From contig NZ_OY782578.1 of assembly GCF_963677945.1 (NCBI RefSeq), forward strand, positions 2,943,258 through 3,007,257: a DNA stretch of 64,000 bases. The letters are read 5' to 3'. A program made the position numbers and the translations under genes. The notes under the pieces were generated by a model that had not been told where the DNA came from, made no database searches, and saw nothing but the letters and a program-made list of their open reading frames with translations. Shown piece by piece: positions 25,943 through 35,092 of this stretch. Each line of letters starts with the position of its first letter. The stretch's first letter is position 1. The stretch is from an uncultured Bacteroides sp. (GTDB lineage: Bacteria; Bacteroidota; Bacteroidia; Bacteroidales; Bacteroidaceae).

Positions 25943-27001
25943 TTATGAATTTACAATATTTATAATAAAATTTCTAATTTGAATTCCCATGTTGAGCTGA
26001 TTGAAATGTTCTAAAACAAATTTCCTCGCTTTTAAGTCACTATTTTCTAATAGTTTAGGATTAGATAATAGTATCTCGATTTTATTTTTAAGATCTTCGA
26101 CATTATAAGGTTCAACTAGAAATGCACCTTCATTATCTATAATGTAATCAATAGAGCTGGGAACAGAACTGACAATAACAGTTTTGCCCAAACTCATTGA
26201 TTGTAAAAAACTCATTTGCCCGTAGGAATAGTTATATTTTGGTAAAGGAATTACTACAAAAAGAGAGTTTTGTATTTCTTCTTTTAGTTGTGAGATTGAA
26301 ATTTTTCCAATTAAATTAATATTGGAAATTTCTTCAGAAGCTTGCATAGAATGAATACCAGCAATTCTTAATTCACATGTTGTATCTATTAGTTTCCACG
26401 CGTTGATAAGCGTTTCATAATCTCTTTTCGAATATCCAAAAGAAAATACGTAATTACTTTTTCTTTCTTTGATCTGTGGTTTAAAGTAATCTACGTCAAC
26501 TCCAAATGGAATAAATAATGCTTTAGGCAATAAGTTGGGATATATATTCTTTAAATTTGATAAGATTATTTTGGAATGACATATAATATAAGGTGAACTT
26601 TTCATTGCAAAAGATATTAGTTTAGTTGAAAGTCCTTTAGCTTTAGCCCCATTCATTCCTCCTATATCAAAAATAATATGTTTTGGGGTTTGCATAAATG
26701 TTACTGTACGCAAAAATGATAAAACAATACCACTTTGAGCGCCATGTGAAATAACAATATCATATTTACGCAATTTAAAAAATGCAAGAAATGCTTGCCA
26801 AATATAGAATTTAGTTTTAATTTCTATTTTATGTAATGGATTATTACATTTAATATCAATAATATCCACAGTTGTATCATCAGGAAAATATTTAAAGAAC
26901 CAATATTTTTCACCATTCACATATTTGTCTGGATCTTGAATAGAAGGATCATCCTTATTTAAATAATTTATATGCCAATTAGGTAAAAATAAAATCTTCA
27001 T
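25943..27001 (-). CDS. Glycosyltransferase, GT4-like
   Basis: A 352-residue predicted GT-B protein beginning MKILFLPNWHINYLNKDDPS. The donor half has FSFGYSKRDYETLINAWKL near 190, a GQMSFLQSMSLGKTVIVSS segment near 270 (in place of the usual E-x7-E loop) and LVEPYNVEDLKNKIEILL. Motif conservation is lower than in the previous enzyme. The start overlaps the end of the next gene upstream by 4 bases. It is very AT-rich, like the centre of the operon. Substrates unknown. Confidence 0.75.
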   Translation of the reverse strand: MKILFLPNWHINYLNKDDPSIQDPDKYVNGEKYWFFKYFPDDTTVDIIDIKCNNPLHKIEIKTKFYIWQAFLAFFKLRKYDIVISHGAQSGIVLSFLRTVTFMQTPKHIIFDIGGMNGAKAKGLSTKLISFAMKSSPYIICHSKIILSNLKNIYPNLLPKALFIPFGVDVDYFKPQIKERKSNYVFSFGYSKRDYETLINAWKLIDTTCELRIAGIHSMQASEEISNINLIGKISISQLKEEIQNSLFVVIPLPKYNYSYGQMSFLQSMSLGKTVIVSSVPSSIDYIIDNEGAFLVEPYNVEDLKNKIEILLSNPKLLENSDLKARKFVLEHFNQLNMGIQIRNFIINIVNS

Positions 27002-28014
27002 AATGGGAAAAAATGATTAATTGCATTTTTTATTTTTATTCGATATTCTGTTTCATTATAATATTTATTAAAGATATCAGAATATTCATTAAGAATATCT
27101 TTAACTATAATTTTTTTCTTTTCAAAACTGCAAATATCGTCTATGGATTCAGTTAAGTTATCAATATTGATTTTAATATAAAAATATTTATTTATAAATA
27201 GATTGTTAAAATCATCAATAACATCTGAATATATAGGAATAACACCATTTGCTAAATAAGAGTTCAATTTTGTAGGCGTAGCAACATGATTCATTTTTAA
27301 ATCTTTCCTTAAAATAAATCCATATTTATATTTAGCTAGCTCTTCATCTAACTCTTTTAATGGTACATACTTAATAATTGCATTTATATTATATTTCTTT
27401 ATAATAGGTATTACTTCTTGCTGATCACTTGTTAAAATTGTTAATGTTGCATTTTTTAATTTTTCCTTTAGCAATGAGAAAAGATGAATTGTTTCATCGA
27501 GACATTGCCATTTGATAACAGCTCCGGCGTAGACAAATGAAGCACTTTCATATTTATGCTTATAATAGAAGCTGTTTTGAGCTATAGCTTTATTAAAGCA
27601 AGGCATTATCATGTAATTGTTTTTATTGTAATTATATTTTGTTTGATAATGATTTAGCATTGAATTTGAAACAAAGAAATTAAATTTGCTTTTTATTAGT
27701 ACAATCTTTTCAAGAATGGAAAAAATAGGTACTTTTAACTTTGAATAAAGTCCAGAATATGAAGTTGCAACTTCTTCGGGAGTAATGCCTTGAAACCAAA
27801 AAATAATTTTTTGATTGGGGTTTTTCAACAATAATCTGAAATAGCTCTGAAGAGATATTACAAGAACAATATCATTAGGATTAATAACTCGAATATAATT
27901 AATGAATTCGACTTGATAATTTGAATTATTAGATATTTCTGAAGATATAATATCAACATAATGTATAATAGCATTATTCTTTTCTGCATCACGAATGTAA
28001 ATTACGATCTTCAT
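26998..28014 (-). CDS. Probable glycosyltransferase, divergent
   Basis: A 338-residue protein with weak GT-B character: KIIFWFQGITPEE near 75, SASFVYAGAVIKWQCLDETIHLF near 163 (donor-domain entry), VKYVPLKELDEELAKYKYGFILRKD near 215 and ATPTKLNSYLANGVIPIYS near 245. The latter pattern is common in capsule-locus transferases. The gene is AT-rich with low similarity to its neighbours. It begins within the stop codon of the wecB remnant (ATGA overlap) and ends overlapping the next transferase. Function assigned mainly from context and these motifs. Confidence 0.6.
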   Translation of the reverse strand: MKIVIYIRDAEKNNAIIHYVDIISSEISNNSNYQVEFINYIRVINPNDIVLVISLQSYFRLLLKNPNQKIIFWFQGITPEEVATSYSGLYSKLKVPIFSILEKIVLIKSKFNFFVSNSMLNHYQTKYNYNKNNYMIMPCFNKAIAQNSFYYKHKYESASFVYAGAVIKWQCLDETIHLFSLLKEKLKNATLTILTSDQQEVIPIIKKYNINAIIKYVPLKELDEELAKYKYGFILRKDLKMNHVATPTKLNSYLANGVIPIYSDVIDDFNNLFINKYFYIKINIDNLTESIDDICSFEKKKIIVKDILNEYSDIFNKYYNETEYRIKIKNAINHFFPL

Positions 28015-28229
28015 AATTCATTCATTTTAAGAATGTCAACAATGCGTTTTGATGCAAAGCCATCTCTATAATAATTTATAGATATACTAATTTGTAAGTA
28101 TATATCTAAAATCTTGATTAGAATACAAGTATCTTTAATATTTATAGAAGTATTTGTATCTACTAATTTTACTGTTCCTGCTTCTATTGCTTCAGGTTTA
28201 GTACCAAAAGTTAACATTATTTTTTTCAT
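28011..28229 (-). pseudogene. Internally deleted UDP-GlcNAc 2-epimerase (wecB) remnant
   Basis: A 72-residue open frame. MKKIMLTFGTKPEAI is the N-terminus of UDP-N-acetylglucosamine 2-epimerase. It is joined in frame to EAGTVKLVDTN and later DGFASKRIVDIL, which correspond to the epimerase C-terminus (AGTVRLVGTD...NPYGDGQACSRILEAL in E. coli WecB). From AGTV on, the spacing to that C-terminus is identical. About 300 central residues with the active site are missing. The junction falls at the PEA(I/V) sequence found at both ends of intact epimerases. The motif NPYGDG has become NYYRDG, suggesting relaxed constraint. It overlaps the next gene by ATGA, so translational coupling is kept. It cannot be an active epimerase. 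Confidence 0.75.
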
Positions 28230-28233
28230 AATA

Positions 28234-29652
28234 TCATTTTCTATGCAAGAAAATTTTGCATTGATTTTTAATTTTCTCTTTTATCGAATTTTCTATATAT
28301 AAATAACTAAGAAATAAAATTGCAGATAAATATATGAGATAGATTAATATAGATTCTATTTCATAATAAACAAAATATCCTGATATTAATAAAAAAATTG
28401 GGAATATAACCTTTAATGATATTTTTATTACAAAATATTTGCGAGTATCAAATAAACGATATATAAATAAAAACATATATGAAATCATTGAAGATAAAAT
28501 AACACCATAAATATTATACTTTTGAATGAATAAAAAATTCAAAAATACATTTAAAATAGCAGTCATTATTGTTGCAGGAAGTGTTTTTATTGTTTGTTTA
28601 GAACATTGGTAACCCATATCTAAAAATGCTGCTAGTGCATAAAAAATAACAGAGATAAATAAAGGATATAAATAATCAATACTTTGTAAGTATTTAGGAG
28701 ACACTAGCCATGAATAATTCATTTTTAGTATAAAAACAAAAGATATAGCCATAATTGCTAGGACTAAGATATAAGTGTTTAAGATCTTTGAGAAATAACT
28801 ATTTTTATCAGATGATTTAAATTGCTTAATAGCTGTTTCTTGCCATGCTTGATATATAATAATTGTGAAAGTTTCTAATATTGATGAAAACTTAGTAGCT
28901 ACTGCATAAATCCCATTTTCTTCAAAACCCAAGTAGTTGCTAATAAAAAAACGGTTTGAACTACTTATTAACCACCAACAAATAACGTTTGGTAATAATG
29001 GTAATGAATAATTTATTAGTGTAAAATTAACTTCTTTATCTTTAAAATTGTAATAAAAATATTTTTTTATAAGATGTAGTCTTGACTCTAAAATCCATAT
29101 CGAAAAGATTCTAGCTAAAATACTTGCACAAAATATACCTGCAATACCCATATTAAAAAACACGATGCACAGCACACTAAAAATACCGGTTAAAGAAGCT
29201 GTTATAATTCCAGCAATTACATAGTATTTATTATTCCCAATTCCTCTTACGATTTGTATTTGTACTTCATAGAATGACATAAATATTAAGGCAAAAACAA
29301 TCCATCCAATATATGGTATTGATATAAAATATGAAGTAATAAATGCAATTAATAAAACGGCAAGGGTAGTTTGGATTAATAGCTTATAAGTGAAAGTAAC
29401 AATATTTATTCTAATTTTTTCAGAATCACTATCAAGTAAAAAACGAAAAACTCCTTCACGTAATTGTAGAGTTACAAAGGGAATCATAAGAAAAATTATA
29501 TTTAATGACAAATCATAATAGCCATATTCTCCAGGTTTAATAAAATAGGTATATAGAGGAACTAATAAGAAAGTTATCATTTTTGATCCTAAGTTACCAA
29601 TCCCGTAAATTAATATATCGGTAATAAATTTTTTATTTCTAGAGTTCTTCAT
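28234..29652 (-). CDS. Oligosaccharide flippase (Wzx-like)
   Basis: A 472-residue polytopic membrane protein of the MOP/polysaccharide-synthesis type, with 12-14 hydrophobic helices. The start KKFITDILIYGIGNLGSKMITFLLVPLYTYFIKPGEYGYYDL is typical and occupies residues about 7-47. It moves the lipid-linked repeat unit to the periplasmic face. It lies between the polymerase-like gene and the wecB remnant with 4-11 base gaps. Its DNA is among the most AT-rich in the window, as usual for such genes in Bacteroides capsule loci. Confidence 0.85.
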   Translation of the reverse strand: MKNSRNKKFITDILIYGIGNLGSKMITFLLVPLYTYFIKPGEYGYYDLSLNIIFLMIPFVTLQLREGVFRFLLDSDSEKIRINIVTFTYKLLIQTTLAVLLIAFITSYFISIPYIGWIVFALIFMSFYEVQIQIVRGIGNNKYYVIAGIITASLTGIFSVLCIVFFNMGIAGIFCASILARIFSIWILESRLHLIKKYFYYNFKDKEVNFTLINYSLPLLPNVICWWLISSSNRFFISNYLGFEENGIYAVATKFSSILETFTIIIYQAWQETAIKQFKSSDKNSYFSKILNTYILVLAIMAISFVFILKMNYSWLVSPKYLQSIDYLYPLFISVIFYALAAFLDMGYQCSKQTIKTLPATIMTAILNVFLNFLFIQKYNIYGVILSSMISYMFLFIYRLFDTRKYFVIKISLKVIFPIFLLISGYFVYYEIESILIYLIYLSAILFLSYLYIENSIKEKIKNQCKIFLHRK

Positions 29653-29663
29653 ATAATGACTAA

Positions 29664-30857
29664 TTATTCTTTCAGCATAGAATGCATTTCAGATAATGTG
29701 AGGCCTAATATTACTAACATAAAAAAACCTCGATTGTGAGTAAAAGTTGAGTCAGCAATACATTCTATTCCAAAAAAAGCAATAATTAAAGTTGCAATTA
29801 AAAAGAGCTTGTCCATTCCATATTTATTCTTATACACAAACATTGCTTTCAGAATTTTTATCCAAAAAAAAATGAAAAGAAAAAGTCCAATTATTCCGAA
29901 TTGTGCAAGCGAGGGATAGTATGTATCAGCAATAAAATCTGGATAGTCTTTTGATAATCCCCAAAGTTTATCAATATGATATTCCGCATAAGTTTTTGAA
30001 TAATATTGGGCGGAAGTATATGTTGCAAAACTACCTAATCCGCTACCGAATGGTAAATAATCAATCAATATTAAAAATGAGACTCCATATAAAGCGGGAC
30101 GAGCCCACTTTTCACCAGTGTTATTCATTGTCCCAACAATAAAATATAAATCTATTTTATCCCATGCTACAATCAATACAATGAAAAAAAGAAAAATAGC
30201 TAATAGTACAGAATGGTAAGTCATTTTAAATCTATATCCTGATTTTAGCATAATAGAAAACATTAACGCAAACATAAAAAAACCATAGAATTTTGAACGA
30301 GTTGATAGAATTCCAACCGATAAAATTAAAAGGAAAGTCATGAGGTCTTTCCATGTGTATGAACTACAATACAAATATAAAAATGCGGTTACAACAGCAG
30401 CTGTGGCATAACGCGAAGGATGTCCAAAAATAGTATCTATATGCCCTAATAAAGCTATAATTAATAAAATAAAAGCGAATGAGAGACACATAACAGTAAT
30501 AAATAACTTATATTTTTTTGATAAAACAGGCATTAATAAATAAGTGCAGTAAAAGCCTAAAAATGGTTTTATCTGAATTGCAGCATCCATTAATATAGCT
30601 TTAGGTACATTTGATTTAATCATAAATGAATAAATAATATAAAAAAGAAAAATTCCGCCTAGTATATATAATGGCTTTGCTTGGCTCCACCTTCGTCTTT
30701 CCCAAAGAATCAAACCTGTAAACAGAACTAAAAATATAGCCATAAGTTCATCTGTATATTTGAATTCAATAAAGTCATAAAGCATGACCCCGAATATATA
30801 TCCAAATATAAGAAAGACAAAGAATAGATTGTTTTTGGAAATCTTAACTGAGACCAT
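29664..30857 (-). CDS. O-antigen ligase/polymerase-like membrane protein (Wzy candidate)
   Basis: A 397-residue protein with about 11-12 hydrophobic helices. A long periplasmic-type loop (residues about 268-310: LPFGSGLGSFATYTSAQYYS, then KDYPDFIADTYYPSLAQFG) resembles the O-antigen ligase/Wzy family, which has a G-x-G-S-F segment before a DNxYL-like site. In this operon the natural role is polymerisation of repeat units. It directly abuts the wzc-like gene (stop and start adjacent). Assignment rests on topology and position. Confidence 0.75.
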   Translation of the reverse strand: MVSVKISKNNLFFVFLIFGYIFGVMLYDFIEFKYTDELMAIFLVLFTGLILWERRRWSQAKPLYILGGIFLFYIIYSFMIKSNVPKAILMDAAIQIKPFLGFYCTYLLMPVLSKKYKLFITVMCLSFAFILLIIALLGHIDTIFGHPSRYATAAVVTAFLYLYCSSYTWKDLMTFLLILSVGILSTRSKFYGFFMFALMFSIMLKSGYRFKMTYHSVLLAIFLFFIVLIVAWDKIDLYFIVGTMNNTGEKWARPALYGVSFLILIDYLPFGSGLGSFATYTSAQYYSKTYAEYHIDKLWGLSKDYPDFIADTYYPSLAQFGIIGLFLFIFFWIKILKAMFVYKNKYGMDKLFLIATLIIAFFGIECIADSTFTHNRGFFMLVILGLTLSEMHSMLKE

Positions 30858-33074
30858 TTATTTTGAAATATTAGAATTCATAACAATACATACATTAGGT
30901 AATAGTCCTGATTTTATTATATTATTTATATTCTTTAATTTGCTTTTTGTCGTAAATTCTTCACGAATAATAAAGAATGTATAATCTACTAGATGGGCAA
31001 TATCATATGCTGACGATGAAATAGACAATGAAGCACTATCAATGATTACATAGTCGTAATTAGTCTTCAGATAGTTTACTAACAATTCCATTTTGGAACT
31101 GTACACTAGATTTCCACAATCTTCTTGAGGCTGTTGAGACTGTTCTGATTGAATGATAGTTAAATTGGGTGTTTCATTTACTAATATTCTATCTAAATCT
31201 ATATTACCACTGATATACTTATTAAGAGTAATTTCATTTTTAGTATCTTTAGAGGAATCTGGTTGCTTTGTAAAATCCATATTTACGAGTGCAACTTTTT
31301 TATCTGTCATAGATAGACTTTTTGCTAAATTTGAAGCAAAATATGTTTTTCCTTCTCCTTCTATACTTGAAGTAATAATAAAAACCTGGCTCTGTTTATC
31401 TTTTGAATATACAAAGTTTCTTAGTATTCTGAACGATTCATAATCAGTGAATTTTCCCCAAATTGGATATGACAAATTATCATCAAAGTCCTCTTTTGAA
31501 GCAGTTTTCTTTATAAAAAATAGTCGAATTGATATGATAATTATAGAAAGTATAATTGATACAAAAAAGGCGACTGCAAACACTATAATTTTTTTAGGGA
31601 AGACAGGCTTAAAAGAACAATATGCATGATCAACAATGCGTGATGCCATTTCATCTGGAGCATTTGAAATCTCTTTTTCTTCAAGCTTTTGGAGAAGGAA
31701 AAGATAAAGTGTTTCTTTTACCTTTTGCGCTCTTTTCATCTCAATGAATTCTTTTTCTTGCGCAGGTAATTCATTTAGTTTCGAATTAAGCGACAAATTC
31801 TTTTTATTTAATTCTGAAATTGTAATTTCAAGACCTTTTATTGCTGAATTTATTGTTTCAATAAGGACTTTTCGTTGTTCTTTCAATTGATCATTAATTA
31901 GAACTATTGCAGGATTAGAGGGCTCAGAGCTTTTTAATAACCTAAATCGTTCGAACATTAATTTATTATATTCAGAAGTCAGAGCTTCATCTCCGTAGCT
32001 TATATTTGGTACAATTGCATATTGGTTATTAGGATTCTTTATATAGTTAAATACATAGTTTATTGATTTTAACTGAGTTTGCAGATCCAGGATTTTTTTA
32101 TCCGATTCTTCGGATCCCATATATACAACACTTCCATAAGCCTCTAATTCTGGAATTTTATTTTGTTTTTTATATATTTCTATTTTTTTTTCAAGACTGT
32201 CAAGCTCCGATGTAACTAAGGCCAACTTTTCTTTAACAAATGAAGCGTTTACTGCTGATTTTATAACTTTTACTGATTTTGAGTAATCATTATATATCTC
32301 CATCGTAGTATTTAGAATATCAGTACCTCTTTCCTTATTTTCATCTTTCAAACTTAATTCTATAATATCAGATCCTGCATCAGCTGGAGCTGCCACAAGT
32401 TTTTCTAAATACAATTCATAAATATAGTTTAATGGATATACATTAATTTCAATATCTTTATCATCTTCTAACTGGTAGCTATTGGTTTTGGATATTTTTA
32501 TTTTTCCTATTCCAGATTGTATAATATATGGTAAAGAAACATTCTTTATAGTCCTTTTTTCAAATAAAGCCGATTCCATTTTGATATCTGCTTTTTGATT
32601 ACTTATTGAAAGTTTTATAGAAATAGGTTTTGATAATGTATCTAAGAAATTTGTTGGGAATTCTAATTCTAAAGGTGATTTTTTGTAGGCAGAAATCATT
32701 TTAAGCCCTTCTTTTTCTTTGATATCAACTTGTAAACCAAGTTTGGAAATCATTTCACCTGTGATTACCTTGGACTGAATAAGAAGTACTTCATCATTCG
32801 CATTTACACCAACTCCTGAAGCACTAAACATAGAACCAAGAGCTGTCGCCTTTAACATTTTTAGCTCGGAAGTCATTCCTGAATTTTCAGCAATCAGTTG
32901 TAAACTAGATTTTATTTTGTATTGGGAAGGTGTTACAAGTACAAAAAATATGGCAATTATTATGCAAATGAATCCAATAGAGAAGAAATATTTCCAATAT
33001 GCATAAAACCTGGAAAATAGTTTTGCAATATCAATATTTTCATCTTGTTGAACAGGATTATTATTATATTTCAT
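30858..33074 (-). CDS. Wzc-like polysaccharide co-polymerase with kinase domain, lacking a C-terminal tyrosine tail
   Basis: A 738-residue inner-membrane protein. Residues 1-60 hold the first Wzz helix (FFSIGFICIIIAIFFVLV), followed by a long periplasmic coiled-coil region (about 230-470) and a second helix near 520 (IIVFAVAFFVSIILSIIIIS). A cytoplasmic BY-kinase-like domain has Walker A SSIEGEGKT (about 585), A' LVNMDF and B YVIIDSAS. Such proteins control chain length with Wza. Unusually, the protein stops at MNSNISK with no tyrosine cluster, so classical autophosphorylation of the tail is not possible. Gap of about 10 bases to wza. Confidence 0.88.
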   Translation of the reverse strand: MKYNNNPVQQDENIDIAKLFSRFYAYWKYFFSIGFICIIIAIFFVLVTPSQYKIKSSLQLIAENSGMTSELKMLKATALGSMFSASGVGVNANDEVLLIQSKVITGEMISKLGLQVDIKEKEGLKMISAYKKSPLELEFPTNFLDTLSKPISIKLSISNQKADIKMESALFEKRTIKNVSLPYIIQSGIGKIKISKTNSYQLEDDKDIEINVYPLNYIYELYLEKLVAAPADAGSDIIELSLKDENKERGTDILNTTMEIYNDYSKSVKVIKSAVNASFVKEKLALVTSELDSLEKKIEIYKKQNKIPELEAYGSVVYMGSEESDKKILDLQTQLKSINYVFNYIKNPNNQYAIVPNISYGDEALTSEYNKLMFERFRLLKSSEPSNPAIVLINDQLKEQRKVLIETINSAIKGLEITISELNKKNLSLNSKLNELPAQEKEFIEMKRAQKVKETLYLFLLQKLEEKEISNAPDEMASRIVDHAYCSFKPVFPKKIIVFAVAFFVSIILSIIIISIRLFFIKKTASKEDFDDNLSYPIWGKFTDYESFRILRNFVYSKDKQSQVFIITSSIEGEGKTYFASNLAKSLSMTDKKVALVNMDFTKQPDSSKDTKNEITLNKYISGNIDLDRILVNETPNLTIIQSEQSQQPQEDCGNLVYSSKMELLVNYLKTNYDYVIIDSASLSISSSAYDIAHLVDYTFFIIREEFTTKSKLKNINNIIKSGLLPNVCIVMNSNISK

Positions 33075-33084
33075 AGTTGTTTTT

Positions 33085-33897
33085 CTATTTCAAAAATAAA
33101 GCAATACATAAGGATGCTATTACAGAAATGGCAGCTGTAACAGTAGATGCTACTGATAGATTAAATTGTTTAGCTGAATCTATTCTTGAGCTGTTCTGTT
33201 TTGCTTGATTTGGTTGTACATAAATTACATCATTTTGTTTCAGATAAAAATAGGGTGATTTGAATATATCTGTTGAAGTAAGGTTGAATCTATGAAACTC
33301 TTTTTTGCCATTATTTTCACGGACTAGAAGCACATTTTCTCTATTTCCATAGATACTCAGGTCGCCACTTAGACTGATTGCATCCATAATAGTCATTCGT
33401 TCATTTGATGTACCTTTAGTTCCGGGATTATTAACTTCGCCAAGGACAGATACTTTAAAGTTAAGTAACTGCACATTTACAATAGGATCTTTAGCGTATT
33501 TAGATATTTTATCTTTTAATAAATCGCTAATTCCCCGGCGAGATAAACCAGCCACTTTTATTCTGCCTAATGTTGGAAAATCTATATCCCCATTTACATC
33601 AACTAAATATGATTGTAATACAGGCGTTGTTGATAGTTCTGTTTCGCCTGGATTTATTGTAGATGATGTTACAGGTAAATTAAACATTGCAACAGCAGCA
33701 GGATCTTTACCTGTTACTATAATAGAAAGAAGATCAGAAGGAAGTATTTTAACTTCATAGTTGGCACTATTCATATCAACTGAATAGTCTTTACTTTCAA
33801 TTTGCTGTAAATCTTGAAAATATGATATTTTTTGAGGTGTACTACAAGAATACATTGAGAGTATAGCACACAATAAGACAAGTTCCTTTTTTTTCAT
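33085..33897 (-). CDS. Polysaccharide export lipoprotein (Wza-like)
   Basis: From MKKKELVLLCAILSMYSC the protein is 270 residues with a lipobox cysteine at residue 18. It carries the polysaccharide-export (Poly_export) domain (NYEVKILPSDLLSIIV near 46; VDVNGDIDFPTLGRIKVAGLSR near 105) and an SLBB-type domain (VSVLGEVNNPGT; MTIMDAISLSGDLSIYGNRENVLLVRE). A final hydrophobic helix ends the protein. It forms the outer-membrane exit channel with the Wzc-like protein. A start at 33972 would lie upstream of the -7 box at 33927-33934, so I use 33897. It is the first gene of the capsule operon. Confidence 0.9.
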   Translation of the reverse strand: MKKKELVLLCAILSMYSCSTPQKISYFQDLQQIESKDYSVDMNSANYEVKILPSDLLSIIVTGKDPAAVAMFNLPVTSSTINPGETELSTTPVLQSYLVDVNGDIDFPTLGRIKVAGLSRRGISDLLKDKISKYAKDPIVNVQLLNFKVSVLGEVNNPGTKGTSNERMTIMDAISLSGDLSIYGNRENVLLVRENNGKKEFHRFNLTSTDIFKSPYFYLKQNDVIYVQPNQAKQNSSRIDSAKQFNLSVASTVTAAISVIASLCIALFLK

Positions 33898-33926
33898 TCG
33901 GTAAATTAATCTATATATGTTTAAAA

Positions 33927-33934
33927 CAAAAGTA
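33927..33934 (-). promoter_or_regulatory. -7 box of the capsule operon promoter
   Basis: TACTTTTG on the minus strand, 30 bases before the wza ATG. No good -33 TTTG is visible at the usual distance. I see no inverted repeats marking an invertible promoter, and no upxY/upxZ genes follow, unlike most described Bacteroides capsule loci. Confidence 0.55.
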
Positions 33935-34042
33935 CTAAATATTTCTTCATTAGTATAGATTAAAAACGTCATAACATTTTCTTTATTGTGTTTTTATTGA
34001 TATTAAAATCCCGATTTTATAGGCGAAATCAATAAAAAAACG

Positions 34043-34050
34043 TACATTTG
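34043..34050 (+). promoter_or_regulatory. -7 box placed almost at the start codon
   Basis: TACATTTG ends 4 bases before the ATG at 34055. If transcription starts about 5-7 bases after the box, as usual in Bacteroides, the HU-SPOR mRNA would be leaderless or nearly so. No clear -33 TTTG. Confidence 0.5.
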
Positions 34051-34054
34051 CATC

Positions 34055-35077
34055 ATGATTGAATTGCTAAAGCATATAGAAACGTTACTATTAGAGAACG
34101 ATTGTGTTATTATCCCGTCGTTTGGCGGATTCGTATCTCATTATACTTCAGCGAGATGGATAGAAGAAGAAGGTATATTCCTTCCTCCTACTCGTTCTAT
34201 AGGTTTTAATCCTCAGCTTAAAATGAATGATGGATTATTGGTTCAATCGTATATGACATCATATTGTACTGACTTTTCTGATGCTTCTAAACTTATTAAT
34301 AAAGCTGTTGATGAGCTTATTAATACTTTACATGTTGATGGAAAAGTAGAAATGCACGGAATTGGAGATATGTTTTTTACAATTCATGGTAAACTTCAAT
34401 TTCAACCTTATGAAGATGGATTGCTTACACCTTATTTATATGGATTAAGTTCTTTCGGAATAGATAAGATAGATCAAGTTGTAAAAGCAACAGATGAAAA
34501 GGTAGTGCTTGAAACTTCCAATCCAAAAGTTTATGAGATTAGAGTTAATCGTTCATTTATTCGTACGGCTGTTGCTGTCGCTGCGGCAATCATAATTTTC
34601 TTTTTAATGTCTACTCCGGTTGAAAATACTTATGTAGAAAAAGGTAATTATGCACAATTAATTCCATCTGAGTTGTTAGAACCATTTGATAACAGCATGA
34701 AAGAAAGTATTCCTGCAAAAAAGCAAGTGAACAATCAGAAAGTACAGGAAGAGATAAAGCCAAAAGCAATAAAGGAAGTTGTTATTCCTAAAAGTAACAT
34801 AGAGAATAAAAGTAATATTGCTAAACCTTTAGCTGAATCTATAAATAAGAATTCTTGCCACATAATTATTGCAAGCGTAAATAATCGTGCTGATGCTCAA
34901 GAAATTGTAGATAGATTAATATCAAAAGGTTATTCTAAAGCGAGTATTATCGAAGGTAAAAAATGGATTAGAGTAAGCATAATGTCATTATCCAATAATG
35001 ATGAAGCTAACAACAAACTACTTCAATTAAAGAAAAATAAAAACTTTAAGGATGCTTGGTTGCTGACTGATAAGTAA
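34055..35077 (+). CDS. HU-CCDC81-type DNA-binding and SPOR-domain membrane protein
   Basis: A 340-residue protein with three parts. The N-terminal region (1-150: MIELLKHIETLLLENDCVII, FGGFVSHYTSAR, LPPTRSIGFNPQLKMNDGLL) matches the CCDC81-like HU domains of Bacteroidetes. One membrane helix lies at about 171-188 (TAVAVAAAIIIFFLM). After a Lys-rich linker comes a SPOR domain (about 267-340: CHIIIASVNNRADAQEIVDRL), which binds peptidoglycan with denuded glycans. The layout would join DNA or a cytoplasmic scaffold to the cell wall, as others have proposed for this family. It is followed 15 bases later by the FHA gene. Confidence 0.85.
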   Translation: MIELLKHIETLLLENDCVIIPSFGGFVSHYTSARWIEEEGIFLPPTRSIGFNPQLKMNDGLLVQSYMTSYCTDFSDASKLINKAVDELINTLHVDGKVEMHGIGDMFFTIHGKLQFQPYEDGLLTPYLYGLSSFGIDKIDQVVKATDEKVVLETSNPKVYEIRVNRSFIRTAVAVAAAIIIFFLMSTPVENTYVEKGNYAQLIPSELLEPFDNSMKESIPAKKQVNNQKVQEEIKPKAIKEVVIPKSNIENKSNIAKPLAESINKNSCHIIIASVNNRADAQEIVDRLISKGYSKASIIEGKKWIRVSIMSLSNNDEANNKLLQLKKNKNFKDAWLLTDK

Positions 35078-35092
35078 AAGATTCCCCATTAT

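Noticed and set aside
33898-33972. Longer start of the Wza-like gene
   Set aside because: It lies upstream of the -7 box at 33927-33934, and the signal peptide begins at MKKKELVLL.
33898-34054. Invertible promoter between the capsule operon and the HU-SPOR gene
   Set aside because: No pair of inverted repeats flanking the -7 box could be found by eye, and no invertase gene nearby.
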